Assembly: GCF_008124715.1 (NCBI RefSeq)
Contig: NZ_VNHO01000015.1
Coordinates: 1 to 54,630 of the forward strand
Direction of reading: 5' to 3'
Origin: Thermosediminibacter litoriperuensis
GTDB lineage: Bacteria; Bacillota; Thermosediminibacteria; Thermosediminibacterales; Thermosediminibacteraceae
Length of the DNA stretch: 54,630 bases
In this document: positions 41,203 through 49,961 of the stretch, in pieces
Numbering within the stretch: position 1 is the stretch's first letter
Layout of the letters: each line of letters begins with the position of its first letter
Program-made: the position numbers and the translations under genes
Notes under the pieces: model-generated
Told to the model about the DNA's origin: nothing
The model's database searches: none
What the model saw: only the letters and a program-made list of their open reading frames with translations

Positions 41203-41289
41203 TTAATAGCCGAGGAAGAGAAGGATCAGTATCAGAAAAGCTATAAAAGCCTTGCGATGGCCCCAGTAAAGCCTCCGGCCATTCAGCAT
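41203..41289 (-). CDS. Small membrane protein of 28 residues
   Basis: A second tiny frame on the same strand with GGAGGAAGG upstream of its ATG. The basic start MLNGRRLYWGHRK precedes a membrane helix, FIAFLILILLFLGY, almost the same as that of the 42-residue protein 79 nt downstream. The two look like a duplicated pair of one-helix proteins, perhaps connected with spores or envelope stress; the role is unknown. Confidence 0.6.
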   Translation of the reverse strand: MLNGRRLYWGHRKAFIAFLILILLFLGY

Positions 41290-41358
41290 TTGAATCCTTC
41301 CTCCGGTGCTGTGGTTAATATATTATATGCCCTCGTATTTCCCCGAGTTACATAAAAA

Positions 41359-41388
41359 AAGAAGAGGGATATGAAATTCCCCCTTCTT
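41359..41388 (-). terminator. Terminator of the NAGPA-domain gene
   Basis: AAGAAGAGGG (41359-41368) pairs with CCCCTTCTT (41380-41388), and on the minus strand TTTTTTTATG follows. Confidence 0.75.
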
Positions 41389-41400
41389 ATTCAGTCGGAA

Positions 41401-44370
41401 CTAACGGCTTATTTCCACCGTTCTTGTGGCCGGGTCCCATAACACCTTTGCCCCGAGTACCTCACTCACGAACCTCAGCGGAACCATTGTCCTGGAGTTC
41501 TTCAGCTCGGCCTTGGTGTCGAAAGGCACGGTCCTGCCGTTCACGGTCGCTTTTTTATCGCCTACCTTCAGGCTGATTTTATGCCCGTTCCCCTCTATTA
41601 TGACCATCTTGTTTTTTTCGTCCCAGTTAACCCTGGCCCCCAAGCTCTCCGAGATGAACCTGACGGGCACCATGGTGCGATGTTCGCTGTTAATGTAGGG
41701 CTGCTGGTCCGGGAAGGCCATCTCGGCGCCGTTGACCTTCACGGTAAGGTCCACCACCTGAAGCCTTATTTTTTCGGTCAAACCCTCGGTTTTGACGGTG
41801 AGGTAAATTTCGCCGGTCTTTTGGGCGTTGATGATAAGGGTTTTTGCGTCGAACTTCACCGACTCGGCCGGTGACACGGCGTATTCTACGGAATACGAGT
41901 ATCCCAGCGGGATTTTGCGACCGGTCGGCGAGATACCGTAGACCTTAAGAGCCGCCGGCAGGCCTTTTTTAACCGCCGGCGTCTCGGTGATGATCTTTTC
42001 AAGTAACGGTACCACTCTGTAGTTGATCCTGTCTCCCTGAACATTGACCAGTACCGCTGCCGGTTCTCCGGCGTTTACTCCCGGCACGTTTACGTACCTG
42101 ATCCCATCCTGCATCCTGGTGGAGAATTTTTCTGCCCCGCCGGATATCACCCACACGTTCCGGTAAGCATCCCTGTGATTTGAAAGGATCTTTTTGAGGA
42201 GGTCGCCCTCCAGCGGGTCCTGGAAAGCCTCGGGAGCCCTGTCGAGGACCACCAGGAGGTTCTTGTATTTGGAGGCGGCGGATTTTACGTCCTCTTTAAG
42301 TTTTAACCACTGGCCGGGGTCCGTAAGCCTGAGGCTGCCCATCGAAGCGTCCAGGAATATAAAGAAGGTGCCGGCTTCGGCGTGGGTGGAATATCCGGAT
42401 CCAGCCATCCGGTAATTTTTTAAGGTCGCCGCAACACTGCCGTTTTGCGGTGTAGAGCCGCCTGCGTAGGTGCGTCCTGCAATGACGTTCAACCCTGTCT
42501 TGAAACGGTCAAAAACCGAAGACGCAATATTGAAGGTCTTTTGGTAGGCTGGGTTGTAATTTGCGCCCATCAAAAGGTCGCCGAAAACGCCGAAAGTTAC
42601 GCCTCCACTCTGGAACGGGGCGTTTGCCCCGTCAATCCGAAAAGTAACAGGGGGTAAAAGCGATTCGTCGAATTCGCCGGATTCTCCTACCTTTACCAGG
42701 GCGCCAGCCTTAAGATTCATGAACCGGGCGATCACCGCACCCGCCCCGGGACCGGTCGATGCAACAAATTCTCCGTTTTCAAAGTGTCCGGGGTTTCCCA
42801 TGACCTCCCAGGTAATGTCAACCGGATCAACAGGAGCTCTGTACCCCATTGCGTCGACCGCATAAACGGCGAAGGATTTCTTCCCGCCCGGTGAAAGCTG
42901 AACCCTGGCAGGTTCGACGGCGATTTCCGCCGCATCTCCCAGCACCCTGACGTCGACGGAGGCTTTGAGGTCACCCAGAGAAGCCGTAACGGTGCCGGTG
43001 CCGCTCTTTTCGGCGTAAAGCACGTTCCCGCTAAAAGTGCCCAGCCCTCCCGAAACGCTCCATCTGATAAGGTTAGGGTCTACGTCGATGGGATTGTAGT
43101 TCTCGTCGAAAGCCTTTATATCAAATACTCGGTGGCCTTTTTTCGGTATATTGAAGGAACTGGCGACTATTCTAAAGCCGTGGACCTTTCCCGAAGAAGG
43201 TAACTTGGCGAAGATGCCCAGGCCATTGACGACGGGCCTTTCGGTTTTTTCCGAAACGCTGTTTATGACGGCGGGAGCTTTTTCGCCCGGGGCCCTCACT
43301 ACCATGGTGGACGAGCCGCCGCCGTCCAGGTTAAGGGCGTTGTAAGCTCCCAGGTTCAGCATCAGTCGGGCCATCTCTTCCTGGGTCATACCCCTGCTTC
43401 CCGCCTGCCTTCCATCCACCACCGCCAGTATGAGAGTCCTGGCGTCTTTCGTAAAACCTATGGCGGTTCGGGGGTGTTGCCCGGCTATGTTGTGGGAGAA
43501 GGTAGGGGGTATGGCCCCGTTTTCCACAAGAACCGCGCCGCCGCCCAGGGCCATTTTTAAGTTGGAGATATCGGGCGTAATATGCAGGTCGATCTTTACC
43601 CTGTCTCCAATCGCGAACTTATTTTTTAAGAACGCCGAACCTTCTCCTCCGGCGGCGAGTATAAGAGAGTCCTGCGGAATTTCGGTCGATCTGCCGTCAA
43701 AGATATTTACAAGCTCGCCGTTTCTGACAACGGCGAAGGTTATGTCGGGAGTGGCCGCCGGGAGCGCCGGTGTCGTTTTTCCGAATTCGGGGGTGTAGAC
43801 CATTATCCTGCCGTATCCGTTACCGAGCTTATTTACACCGCCGATTTCAAAGGATGTGCCGTCGGGAGCCTCCAGCCTCCCGGTGAATTCCAGGCGCAGC
43901 AGCTGAGGTATCTTTTCATAGGTGAGGGCAAAAGCGGCCATGTCCTTTCTGCCGGATGGAGACGAAACCAGTTCGCCGTCAGTTACCTGCACGCCTATAG
44001 GCGAAGAGGGGTTGGCCATTACGAAGAAATCGCCGTTTACGCCGGCAACGGCGCCGTTTTCCGCCACCATCCTGCTCAGAATCTGGCGCTCTGAAAGCCC
44101 GTTCCTGTTCATTATGGCATCTATGTCCACATTTTGCGAAGCCAGGTCTACTTTCAGGATATGTATTTTTTGCCACCCGAGGGATGTGAATACCGTCCTG
44201 CCCTCATAGGTGACTCCGCGGGTTACCGGAAATCCGTCCACCTCTTCATGCAGGAGAATTTCCTGGGCGAAACCCTGGAATGCCGAAGTGAAAAGCAGCA
44301 GAAACACGAGAAAAGCCGGTAGAATCCGCCTGACGGCAATTCCCACGGGCTTTTGTAGTAAGCGGTGCAT
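41401..44370 (-). CDS. Secreted phosphodiester glycosidase (NAGPA) with stalk domain
   Basis: A 989-aa exported protein. The signal peptide spans about residues 10-36 (FLVFLLLFTSAFQGFAQ). The NAGPA domain (about 95-390) shows GAVAGVNGDFFVMANPSSPIG and the signature NLDGGGSSTMVV, typical of enzymes that release N-acetylglucosamine from phosphodiesters and of related bacterial exopolysaccharide proteins. Two immunoglobulin-like stretches follow (about 405-560), then a phosphoesterase-like region (about 575-790), and a copper-amine-oxidase-N stalk domain at the end (RTMVPVRFISESLGARVNW, with a repeat LRFVSEVLGAKVLWD). ATG 44370 has AAGGAG upstream. The likely place is the cell surface; the substrate is unknown. 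Confidence 0.87.
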   Translation of the reverse strand: MHRLLQKPVGIAVRRILPAFLVFLLLFTSAFQGFAQEILLHEEVDGFPVTRGVTYEGRTVFTSLGWQKIHILKVDLASQNVDIDAIMNRNGLSERQILSRMVAENGAVAGVNGDFFVMANPSSPIGVQVTDGELVSSPSGRKDMAAFALTYEKIPQLLRLEFTGRLEAPDGTSFEIGGVNKLGNGYGRIMVYTPEFGKTTPALPAATPDITFAVVRNGELVNIFDGRSTEIPQDSLILAAGGEGSAFLKNKFAIGDRVKIDLHITPDISNLKMALGGGAVLVENGAIPPTFSHNIAGQHPRTAIGFTKDARTLILAVVDGRQAGSRGMTQEEMARLMLNLGAYNALNLDGGGSSTMVVRAPGEKAPAVINSVSEKTERPVVNGLGIFAKLPSSGKVHGFRIVASSFNIPKKGHRVFDIKAFDENYNPIDVDPNLIRWSVSGGLGTFSGNVLYAEKSGTGTVTASLGDLKASVDVRVLGDAAEIAVEPARVQLSPGGKKSFAVYAVDAMGYRAPVDPVDITWEVMGNPGHFENGEFVASTGPGAGAVIARFMNLKAGALVKVGESGEFDESLLPPVTFRIDGANAPFQSGGVTFGVFGDLLMGANYNPAYQKTFNIASSVFDRFKTGLNVIAGRTYAGGSTPQNGSVAATLKNYRMAGSGYSTHAEAGTFFIFLDASMGSLRLTDPGQWLKLKEDVKSAASKYKNLLVVLDRAPEAFQDPLEGDLLKKILSNHRDAYRNVWVISGGAEKFSTRMQDGIRYVNVPGVNAGEPAAVLVNVQGDRINYRVVPLLEKIITETPAVKKGLPAALKVYGISPTGRKIPLGYSYSVEYAVSPAESVKFDAKTLIINAQKTGEIYLTVKTEGLTEKIRLQVVDLTVKVNGAEMAFPDQQPYINSEHRTMVPVRFISESLGARVNWDEKNKMVIIEGNGHKISLKVGDKKATVNGRTVPFDTKAELKNSRTMVPLRFVSEVLGAKVLWDPATRTVEISR

Positions 44371-44475
44371 TTTTAATTCAACTCCTTGTTAATTTTTTGC
44401 AGTGTCCCTATCTAAATATTCTATTTCTATGTCCCCGGGGAATTTCCTTTTTTTGTAACAAACTTGTAATATTCA

Positions 44476-45156
44476 TTATAAAAGACCCGTTCTCTCGGCG
44501 AGGTATAGCAGAAGCAGGAGGATAGGCTGGTGAACCAGGTAGATGAAAAGGGAGTGCCGGCCCAGGCGGGATAAGGGGTTGTCGGTAAGACCTCCAAGAA
44601 GCCTGAAGCCCCTGGCGTAAAACAGCCGCCCGAGAGCCGTGCCGTATAGGAAGACACCGAAGTAGGGTAAGAGGGGGTAGTAGTCCAGAGAAGCGAAAGA
44701 CCGGGTGGTAAGCCCGAAAGGGAAAAGATATGGATTCCGGACCGCAAGGGCATTGAAATAGATTCCGGTTGCAATTGCGGCGGTTCCGAGGAGGATCACC
44801 GCCGCCAGTTTCATTCTTTTTAGAGGCCCAGATATAGTATAGGCCGAGCCCAGGAAGTGCAGTATCCCGAATTTTATATAGTTGGTTTTATCCAGGGTGT
44901 AGGTTGCCGCCGTGAGGACCATTCCGAGCAGGAAGAGCCGGACGCCTCTTAAAACGGGGCGATGGCTGAAACAGGAGCTTACGCCGGCGATGGCGATGAA
45001 CATGATTGCTGAAAGCTTCCCTTCGTAGTACCAGAACCCTCTTGTATAATCTATGTCGATGCCGAAGTAGTATGAAAGGTCGAATACGGCATGGAATATT
45101 ACCATCAGGACGATGGCTATGCCGCGGAAATAGTCGAGTTCAACGATGCGCTTCAT
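44476..45156 (-). CDS. DUF1624 / heparan N-acetyltransferase-like membrane protein
   Basis: A 226-aa membrane protein with about seven helices. The N terminus RIVELDYFRGIAIVLMVIFHA contains the acyltransferase-3-like arginine and histidine motif, followed by WYYEGKLSAIMFIAIAGVSS and LLPYFGVFLYGTALGR. DUF1624 members resemble the lysosomal heparan-alpha-glucosaminide acetyltransferase core and probably acylate a sugar at the membrane. It lies 106 nt upstream of the NAGPA gene and may be co-transcribed with it. Confidence 0.78.
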   Translation of the reverse strand: MKRIVELDYFRGIAIVLMVIFHAVFDLSYYFGIDIDYTRGFWYYEGKLSAIMFIAIAGVSSCFSHRPVLRGVRLFLLGMVLTAATYTLDKTNYIKFGILHFLGSAYTISGPLKRMKLAAVILLGTAAIATGIYFNALAVRNPYLFPFGLTTRSFASLDYYPLLPYFGVFLYGTALGRLFYARGFRLLGGLTDNPLSRLGRHSLFIYLVHQPILLLLLYLAERTGLL

Positions 45157-45222
45157 AAAAATTCCAGCCCTCCGGGTTGTCTTTATCCTAGTATACCATC
45201 CCGGAGGGGAAAAATATAGTGC

Positions 45223-45253
45223 AAAATCCCCGGTCTCGAGGGCAGGGGATTTT
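45223..45253. terminator. Terminator of the glycosyltransferase gene
   Basis: AAAATCCCC (45223-45231) pairs with GGGGATTTT (45245-45253). It follows the 45262 stop codon on the minus strand and ends in TTTTGC. Confidence 0.65.
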
Positions 45254-45261
45254 ATATTTCG

Positions 45262-46416
45262 TCAATATCGAAAGGAAATCAATGCGGTTTTATTGCCGTG
45301 ATCCGCCAGGCTGAGTACTATTTCCGCCGCCTTCTCCGCCGACCGGGTCTTTTTTAAGCCTGCGGCGTTCCCTTTCATGGTATGAACGAGGTGCTTGTTG
45401 CGGATCAATTCTTTTACCAGACCTACCAGTTCTTTTGGATTTCCGGCCTTTTTTGCCACGCCTTTTTTAAGGAGGAACGCGGCGTTTCTCTCCTCCTGGC
45501 CGGGCAGGGGGTTATATACGACGACGGGCAACTCCTTTGAGATGGCTTCAGCGATGGTGAGACCGCCGGCTTTTGTGATGAGCAGATCGGCTGCTCCCAT
45601 GTAATCCCACATGTTTCCCACAAAGCCCAGCACCCTTACGTTGTCCAGGTTGTTTTCCGCGACGACTCTCCGAAGGGCCTGCCGCAGAGGCGGGTTTTTA
45701 CCGCAAATTATTGCGAGCTGTACCGGCGCCGAAGCCAGCTGTTTAACGGTATATTCATCCAGGACCGTGAGGCCGAGGCCTCCTCCGGTTACAAGCAAAA
45801 GGGGCAGGTCTTCCCTGAACCCTAACGCCCTTTTGGCGTCGGACCCGATCACCTCCCGGTCGAAATTGGGGTCTATGGGTATGCCGGTGGGGTGTATAAT
45901 GGCGGGATTGATCCCGAAATCCAGCATGGGTTTCAGCAGGGATTCGTCGGCGGTGATATAGGCATCCGTGTGGTCGTTTATCCAGAAGCCGTGGACGTCG
46001 AAGTCGGTGATCACGACGGCCAGCGGGGTTTCGAGTCCCTTCTGCTTCAAACGGGACGCCACGCAGGCTGGGAAGGGATGGGTGCAGGCGATTACATCGG
46101 GCCTCTCCCTTTCAAGGATTTCCCTGAGAAAAAAGGACATACCCACCCGGAGCAGTTTCTTTGCAAGCCCGGCCCTCTTTTTATTTCTTTCCCTCTCATA
46201 AAAATAGCCCCAGATTTCGGGCTTCATGTTGATGGCGTTCAGGTACATCTTCAGAGTGACTTTTGAAACATGAGGATGTAAAAATTGAAAAAAGTTGATA
46301 ACCCTGACTCTGGTGTTGGGCGATATATTCTTTATGCCTTTTGAGAGGGCGATGGCGGCCCTCTCGTGACCGGCCCCGAATTTCTCCGACAGTATCAGGA
46401 CTTTTTTGCTGTTCAT
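45262..46416 (-). CDS. MGDG synthase/UgtP-like glycosyltransferase
   Basis: A 384-aa GT-B type glycosyltransferase that adds sugar to diacylglycerol or a similar lipid. The N-terminal motif VLILSEKFGAGHERAAIAL is the GxGHxxAA nucleotide-sugar and lipid loop of MGDG synthase and MurG relatives. The C-terminal half has LLVTGGGLGLTVLDEY, GFVGNMWDYMGAADLLITKAGG and the PLPGQEERNA motif that holds the UDP-sugar. ATG 46416 follows GGGGG by eight bases. It probably acts on the membrane surface in anchor-lipid or glycolipid synthesis. Confidence 0.9.
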   Translation of the reverse strand: MNSKKVLILSEKFGAGHERAAIALSKGIKNISPNTRVRVINFFQFLHPHVSKVTLKMYLNAINMKPEIWGYFYERERNKKRAGLAKKLLRVGMSFFLREILERERPDVIACTHPFPACVASRLKQKGLETPLAVVITDFDVHGFWINDHTDAYITADESLLKPMLDFGINPAIIHPTGIPIDPNFDREVIGSDAKRALGFREDLPLLLVTGGGLGLTVLDEYTVKQLASAPVQLAIICGKNPPLRQALRRVVAENNLDNVRVLGFVGNMWDYMGAADLLITKAGGLTIAEAISKELPVVVYNPLPGQEERNAAFLLKKGVAKKAGNPKELVGLVKELIRNKHLVHTMKGNAAGLKKTRSAEKAAEIVLSLADHGNKTALISFRY

Positions 46417-46730
46417 CAAAATTACCCCCGTTTCTGAAGGGAATTAAGATAACATTAACACAAAATTAATATAGAGTAAAGCTTTAGGAATTTTTATGCC
46501 GTCGTGCCCGGACTTTTTTCGTCCGGTGTATTCGGGAGTGTTTCAAATACGGTCGAAAAAGAGACCTTCGACCGAAAATGGCTTGAAAACCCATGATAAT
46601 TTGAGTCATACGAGTTTTTACGAATATCTTTTTGCTTGCATAAATATAAAGTATTATATATAATTTTTCGCAATATCTCTGCGGAAGGGTCAAAGCAACT
46701 TTAATCCTATTTTTTTAAGGAGGGAAGAAC

Positions 46731-47936
46731 ATGAAAGAAATTCGAGAAGAAGTACAAAAAATTTTCCCGAAAGTGCAGGCTTTACGCCGCGATTTTCACG
46801 CGCATCCGGAGCTCGGCTTTGAGGAAGTGCGTACCTCAAAAATTGTAGCTGAAACCCTTAAAAGTCTGGGCCTTGAGGTGCAGACCGGAATCGCCAAAAC
46901 GGGGGTTGTTGGGCTGCTGGATACCGGAAAGCCCGGTCCAACGGTAGCCCTGCGGGCTGATATGGATGCCCTTCCGGTAAGGGATGCCAAAAAGGTACCT
47001 TATGCCTCTACCGTGGAAGGGGTCTGCCATGCCTGCGGTCATGACGGCCATACCGCCATGCTGTTAGGGGCGGCCATGGTTCTGTCATCGTTGAAAGACA
47101 CTTTTACCGGAAAAGTGAAATTCATCTTCCAACCCTGTGAAGAAATACTTCCCGGCGGGGCGAAATTTATGGTTGAAGCCGGGGTGCTGGAAAATCCTAA
47201 AGTGGATAACATGTTCGGCCTTCACCTGTGGACCAATTACCCTGCCGGCACTGTCGGGTTAAAAGCCGGTCCCTTTATGGCAGCCGTTGATTCATTTACA
47301 GCCGAGATCATCGGCAAAGGAGGGCACGGTTCCGCGCCCCATGAAACCGTTGATGCCGTGGTGGTGGCCGCTCAGGTGGTTACCGCCCTGCAGACCATTG
47401 TCAGCCGGTCTGTAAAACCAAGCGAACCGGCGGTAGTCAGCGTCGGTACATTGCAGGCGGGGTACACCTTCAACATAATCGCCGACATCGCCAAAATCTC
47501 CGGTACTGTTCGCAGCTACAGCGAGGAAGTGCGTACCCTCATTCAGAAGAGAATGGAGGAAATTCTGAAAGGGATAACTGGGGCTTATGGGGCCGATTAT
47601 CGCTTTAACTATACGCGTGGTTATCCGGCGGTTATTACCGACGAAAAGGTGACAGGCTACGCCCGGCAAATTGCCGCAGAGGTGGTGGGGGCGGAAAATG
47701 TCATCGACGCCGAACCGGTGATGGGCAGTGAAGACTTCGCTTACTATTTGCAGAAGGTTCCCGGTACCTTTGCCTTTGTGGGAGCTAAAAACGAGGCTAA
47801 AGGTATTGTGGCTCCCCATCACCACCCGGAATTTGACATTGATGAGGATGCCCTGGCTATTGGGGTGGAACTGTTTGCAAGTTATGTTTTAAATAATGAA
47901 AAAATATACAATAATAAGACGGAGGTATGCAGATGA
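46731..47936 (+). CDS. M20 family amidohydrolase (AbgA/hippurate hydrolase-like)
   Basis: A 401-aa zinc metallopeptidase. Metal-binding motifs are RRDFHAHPELGFEE, the ADMDALPV segment, HACGHDGHTAMLLG (metal His and Cys), FQPCEEILPGG and the late MGSEDFAYYLQKVPG. The lid domain (about 180-290) has GKGGHGSAPHETVD. This architecture matches amino-acid amidohydrolases such as hippurate hydrolase and AbgA-type aminobenzoyl-glutamate hydrolases. It ends in ATGA overlapping the AbgT-like transporter, whose substrate it may hydrolyse. ATG 46731 follows AAGGAGGG. Confidence 0.91.
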   Translation: MKEIREEVQKIFPKVQALRRDFHAHPELGFEEVRTSKIVAETLKSLGLEVQTGIAKTGVVGLLDTGKPGPTVALRADMDALPVRDAKKVPYASTVEGVCHACGHDGHTAMLLGAAMVLSSLKDTFTGKVKFIFQPCEEILPGGAKFMVEAGVLENPKVDNMFGLHLWTNYPAGTVGLKAGPFMAAVDSFTAEIIGKGGHGSAPHETVDAVVVAAQVVTALQTIVSRSVKPSEPAVVSVGTLQAGYTFNIIADIAKISGTVRSYSEEVRTLIQKRMEEILKGITGAYGADYRFNYTRGYPAVITDEKVTGYARQIAAEVVGAENVIDAEPVMGSEDFAYYLQKVPGTFAFVGAKNEAKGIVAPHHHPEFDIDEDALAIGVELFASYVLNNEKIYNNKTEVCR

Positions 47937-49477
47937 GCGTAGCAACAAAAAAATTAGCCGAAAAACCCGAAAAGACCAGAACATCTTTTTTGGATAAATT
48001 TTTGAATTTTATAGAAAAAAGCGGTAATAAACTGCCGGACCCCGCCACCATGTTCTTCGGGCTTGCAATGTTGGTAATTATTCTTTCCCATTTGGCTGCG
48101 GCTGCCGGGTGGCAGGCGGTGAATCCCGCAACTAAGGAAGTGGTGAAAGCGGTCAGCTTGCTTCAGAGAGAGAATATAGTCAGGATTCTCACAGAAATGG
48201 TCAATAACTTCGCCACATTTCCACCTCTGGGGCTGGTACTGGTAGTAATGTTAGGTGTCGGCGTCGCCGAGTACAGCGGTTTGATAAGTGCACTGCTTCG
48301 CAGGCTATTAATCGGCGCTTCTACGTCGGTTATCGTGCCGGCGGTGGTATTTACAGGAATTTTAGGAAACGCAGCCGGTGACTCGGCTCTCATAGTACTT
48401 CCGCCCCTGGCTGCCATGATTTTTCTAAGCGTCGGCAGGCATCCCATTGCCGGAATTGCAGCTGCTTATGCCGGAGTAGCCGCCGGTTTCAGTGCGAATC
48501 TATTTATTAATATGCTGGACGTACTGCTGGCAGGTTTTACGGAAAAGGCAGCTCAAATAATCGACCCCAAATATATTGCCAATCCGGCAATGAACTACTA
48601 CTTCTTCATCGCTTCCACATTCCTTCTCACCTTTGTGGGTAGCTGGGTGACCGTGAAAATCGTTGAACCCCGTTTGGGCGCCTTCCAGGGCCAGAATGAG
48701 AAGTTCCACCCCTTAAACGATGTAGAAAAGAAAGCCCTGGGGGTTGCCGGTCTCGTTGCCCTGGCCTATGTAGGTCTTATTGCTTATTTGACTTTGCCGC
48801 CACATGCGCTTTTGCGAGACCCTCAAACCGGCTCTTTGATCATCTCCCCATTTATGAAAAGCTTAGTGCCGATAATGACCGGATTTTTCCTGTTTCCGGC
48901 TATCGGCTACGGCATTGCTGCAGGAACCATAAAATCTGATAAAGATCTGGCCGTAATGATGGGGAAAGCTATGAGCACAATGGGATCGTATATCGTTTTA
49001 GCCTTCCTGGCCGCCCAGTTTATGGCTTATTTCAACTGGAGCAATATGGGTACTATCCTGGCTATCAAAGGTGCTGAACTCCTCCGGAATATCGGCTTTA
49101 CCGGTTTGCCCCTGTTGCTCGGCATAATTATCTTCTCCTCTATGATCAACCTGCTGGTTGCCAGTGCTTCAGCCAAGTGGGCTGTACTCGGGCCGGTCTT
49201 TGTTCCGATGCTCATGCTGCTGGGGTATTCCCCGGCCTTTACCCAGCTGGCCTACAGGATCGGGGACTCCATTACCAACCCCATCACCCCTCTGCTTGCC
49301 TATTTCCCCATTGTCCTTTCGCACGCGCGCAAATATGACGAAAAGTTGGGGATGGGAACGCTTATATCTACACTTCTTCCTTTTTCAATTTACTTTGCCG
49401 TGACATGGTTCATATTATTTTCTATCTGGTATTTCCTCGACCTGCCTCTGGGCCCGGGGAACATGATAAGGCTGTAG
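47933..49477 (+). CDS. AbgT-family transporter
   Basis: A 514-aa membrane transporter of about 11-13 helices. The N-terminal LNFIEKSGNKLPDPATMFFGLAM and segments GILGNAAGDSALIVLPPLAAMIF, GVAAGFSANLFINMLD, and the late YRIGDSITNPITPLLAYFPI are typical of AbgT. These take up p-aminobenzoyl-glutamate or related dipeptides, some acting as drug exporters. ATG 47933, overlapping the hydrolase stop, is preferred over the ATG at 47927 that abuts the GGAGGT. Confidence 0.92.
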   Translation: MSVATKKLAEKPEKTRTSFLDKFLNFIEKSGNKLPDPATMFFGLAMLVIILSHLAAAAGWQAVNPATKEVVKAVSLLQRENIVRILTEMVNNFATFPPLGLVLVVMLGVGVAEYSGLISALLRRLLIGASTSVIVPAVVFTGILGNAAGDSALIVLPPLAAMIFLSVGRHPIAGIAAAYAGVAAGFSANLFINMLDVLLAGFTEKAAQIIDPKYIANPAMNYYFFIASTFLLTFVGSWVTVKIVEPRLGAFQGQNEKFHPLNDVEKKALGVAGLVALAYVGLIAYLTLPPHALLRDPQTGSLIISPFMKSLVPIMTGFFLFPAIGYGIAAGTIKSDKDLAVMMGKAMSTMGSYIVLAFLAAQFMAYFNWSNMGTILAIKGAELLRNIGFTGLPLLLGIIIFSSMINLLVASASAKWAVLGPVFVPMLMLLGYSPAFTQLAYRIGDSITNPITPLLAYFPIVLSHARKYDEKLGMGTLISTLLPFSIYFAVTWFILFSIWYFLDLPLGPGNMIRL

Positions 49478-49490
49478 TAAATTTTTTTCG

Positions 49491-49531
49491 TCCCCGACCG
49501 GTTATATCGGTCGGGGATTTTGTTTTTTTTT
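49491..49531 (+). terminator. Terminator of the M20-AbgT operon
   Basis: TCCCCGACCG (49491-49500) pairs with CGGTCGGGGA (49508-49517) and is followed by TTTTGTTTTTTTTTT. Confidence 0.9.
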
Positions 49532-49539
49532 TAAAAGTG

Positions 49540-49760
49540 GTGACTGCCCCCTATAGTGCCGTTCCGATAGAATTTGTAGAACTGGTGGAGAAAGATGGAG
49601 GCATGTTCAGCGGCGGGTTCTTCGGTGGTAGAGAGGGTTATTTTTAAATATAATTCTGCAGTTAGTTTAGAAAGTTTGCTTTTATGATAAATTTTTTTGA
49701 TTTAATTAGCAGGAATTCTAAATCAAATGTCGAATTATATACAATAAAAAATTGGTTTAA
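49540..49760. other. Gap with no clear gene upstream of the LacI-type regulator
   Basis: About 220 bases of AT-rich DNA after the AbgT terminator. A short open stretch up to 49647 could be translated, but it lacks a ribosome site, begins in the terminator run, and matches nothing I know. The remainder before 49962 holds the two operator-like palindromes. Confidence 0.4.
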
Positions 49761-49767
49761 AATAAAA

Positions 49768-49869
49768 TGAAACCCCTTACAAAAAAGAAATTTCAGAAAA
49801 TGATTTTAATACCTCTTCTTTCCTAAAAGAGAAGGGGTGAATTAAAGTTACTAAATGAAACCGCTTACA
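49768..49869 (+). promoter_or_regulatory. Two cre/LacI-type operators before the regulator gene
   Basis: TGAAACCCCTTACA (49768-49781) and TGAAACCGCTTACA (49856-49869) are 88 bases apart. The second matches the CcpA cre and LacI-family consensus (TGAAANCGNTTNCA) completely and the first differs in the central pair. They may bind this LacI-type protein itself, CcpA, or both. Confidence 0.65.
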
Positions 49870-49961
49870 TTTATCTTACAAGATATACAATTAAAAATTA
49901 TTAGCCGAATAATGCAACACTGTAATAAAAAACGCAATGTTTAAACGAGAGGTGTACACGT

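Noticed and set aside
46420-46730. Possible small gene in the 310-base gap before the M20 hydrolase
   Set aside because: Only AT-rich DNA with a small CCGGAC/GTCCGG hairpin (about 46509-46528) and promoter-like boxes; no frame with a ribosome site.
49405-49647. 80-residue frame across the AbgT terminator
   Set aside because: It runs out of the 3' end of the transporter gene through a strong terminator; no ribosome site and no recognisable similarity.
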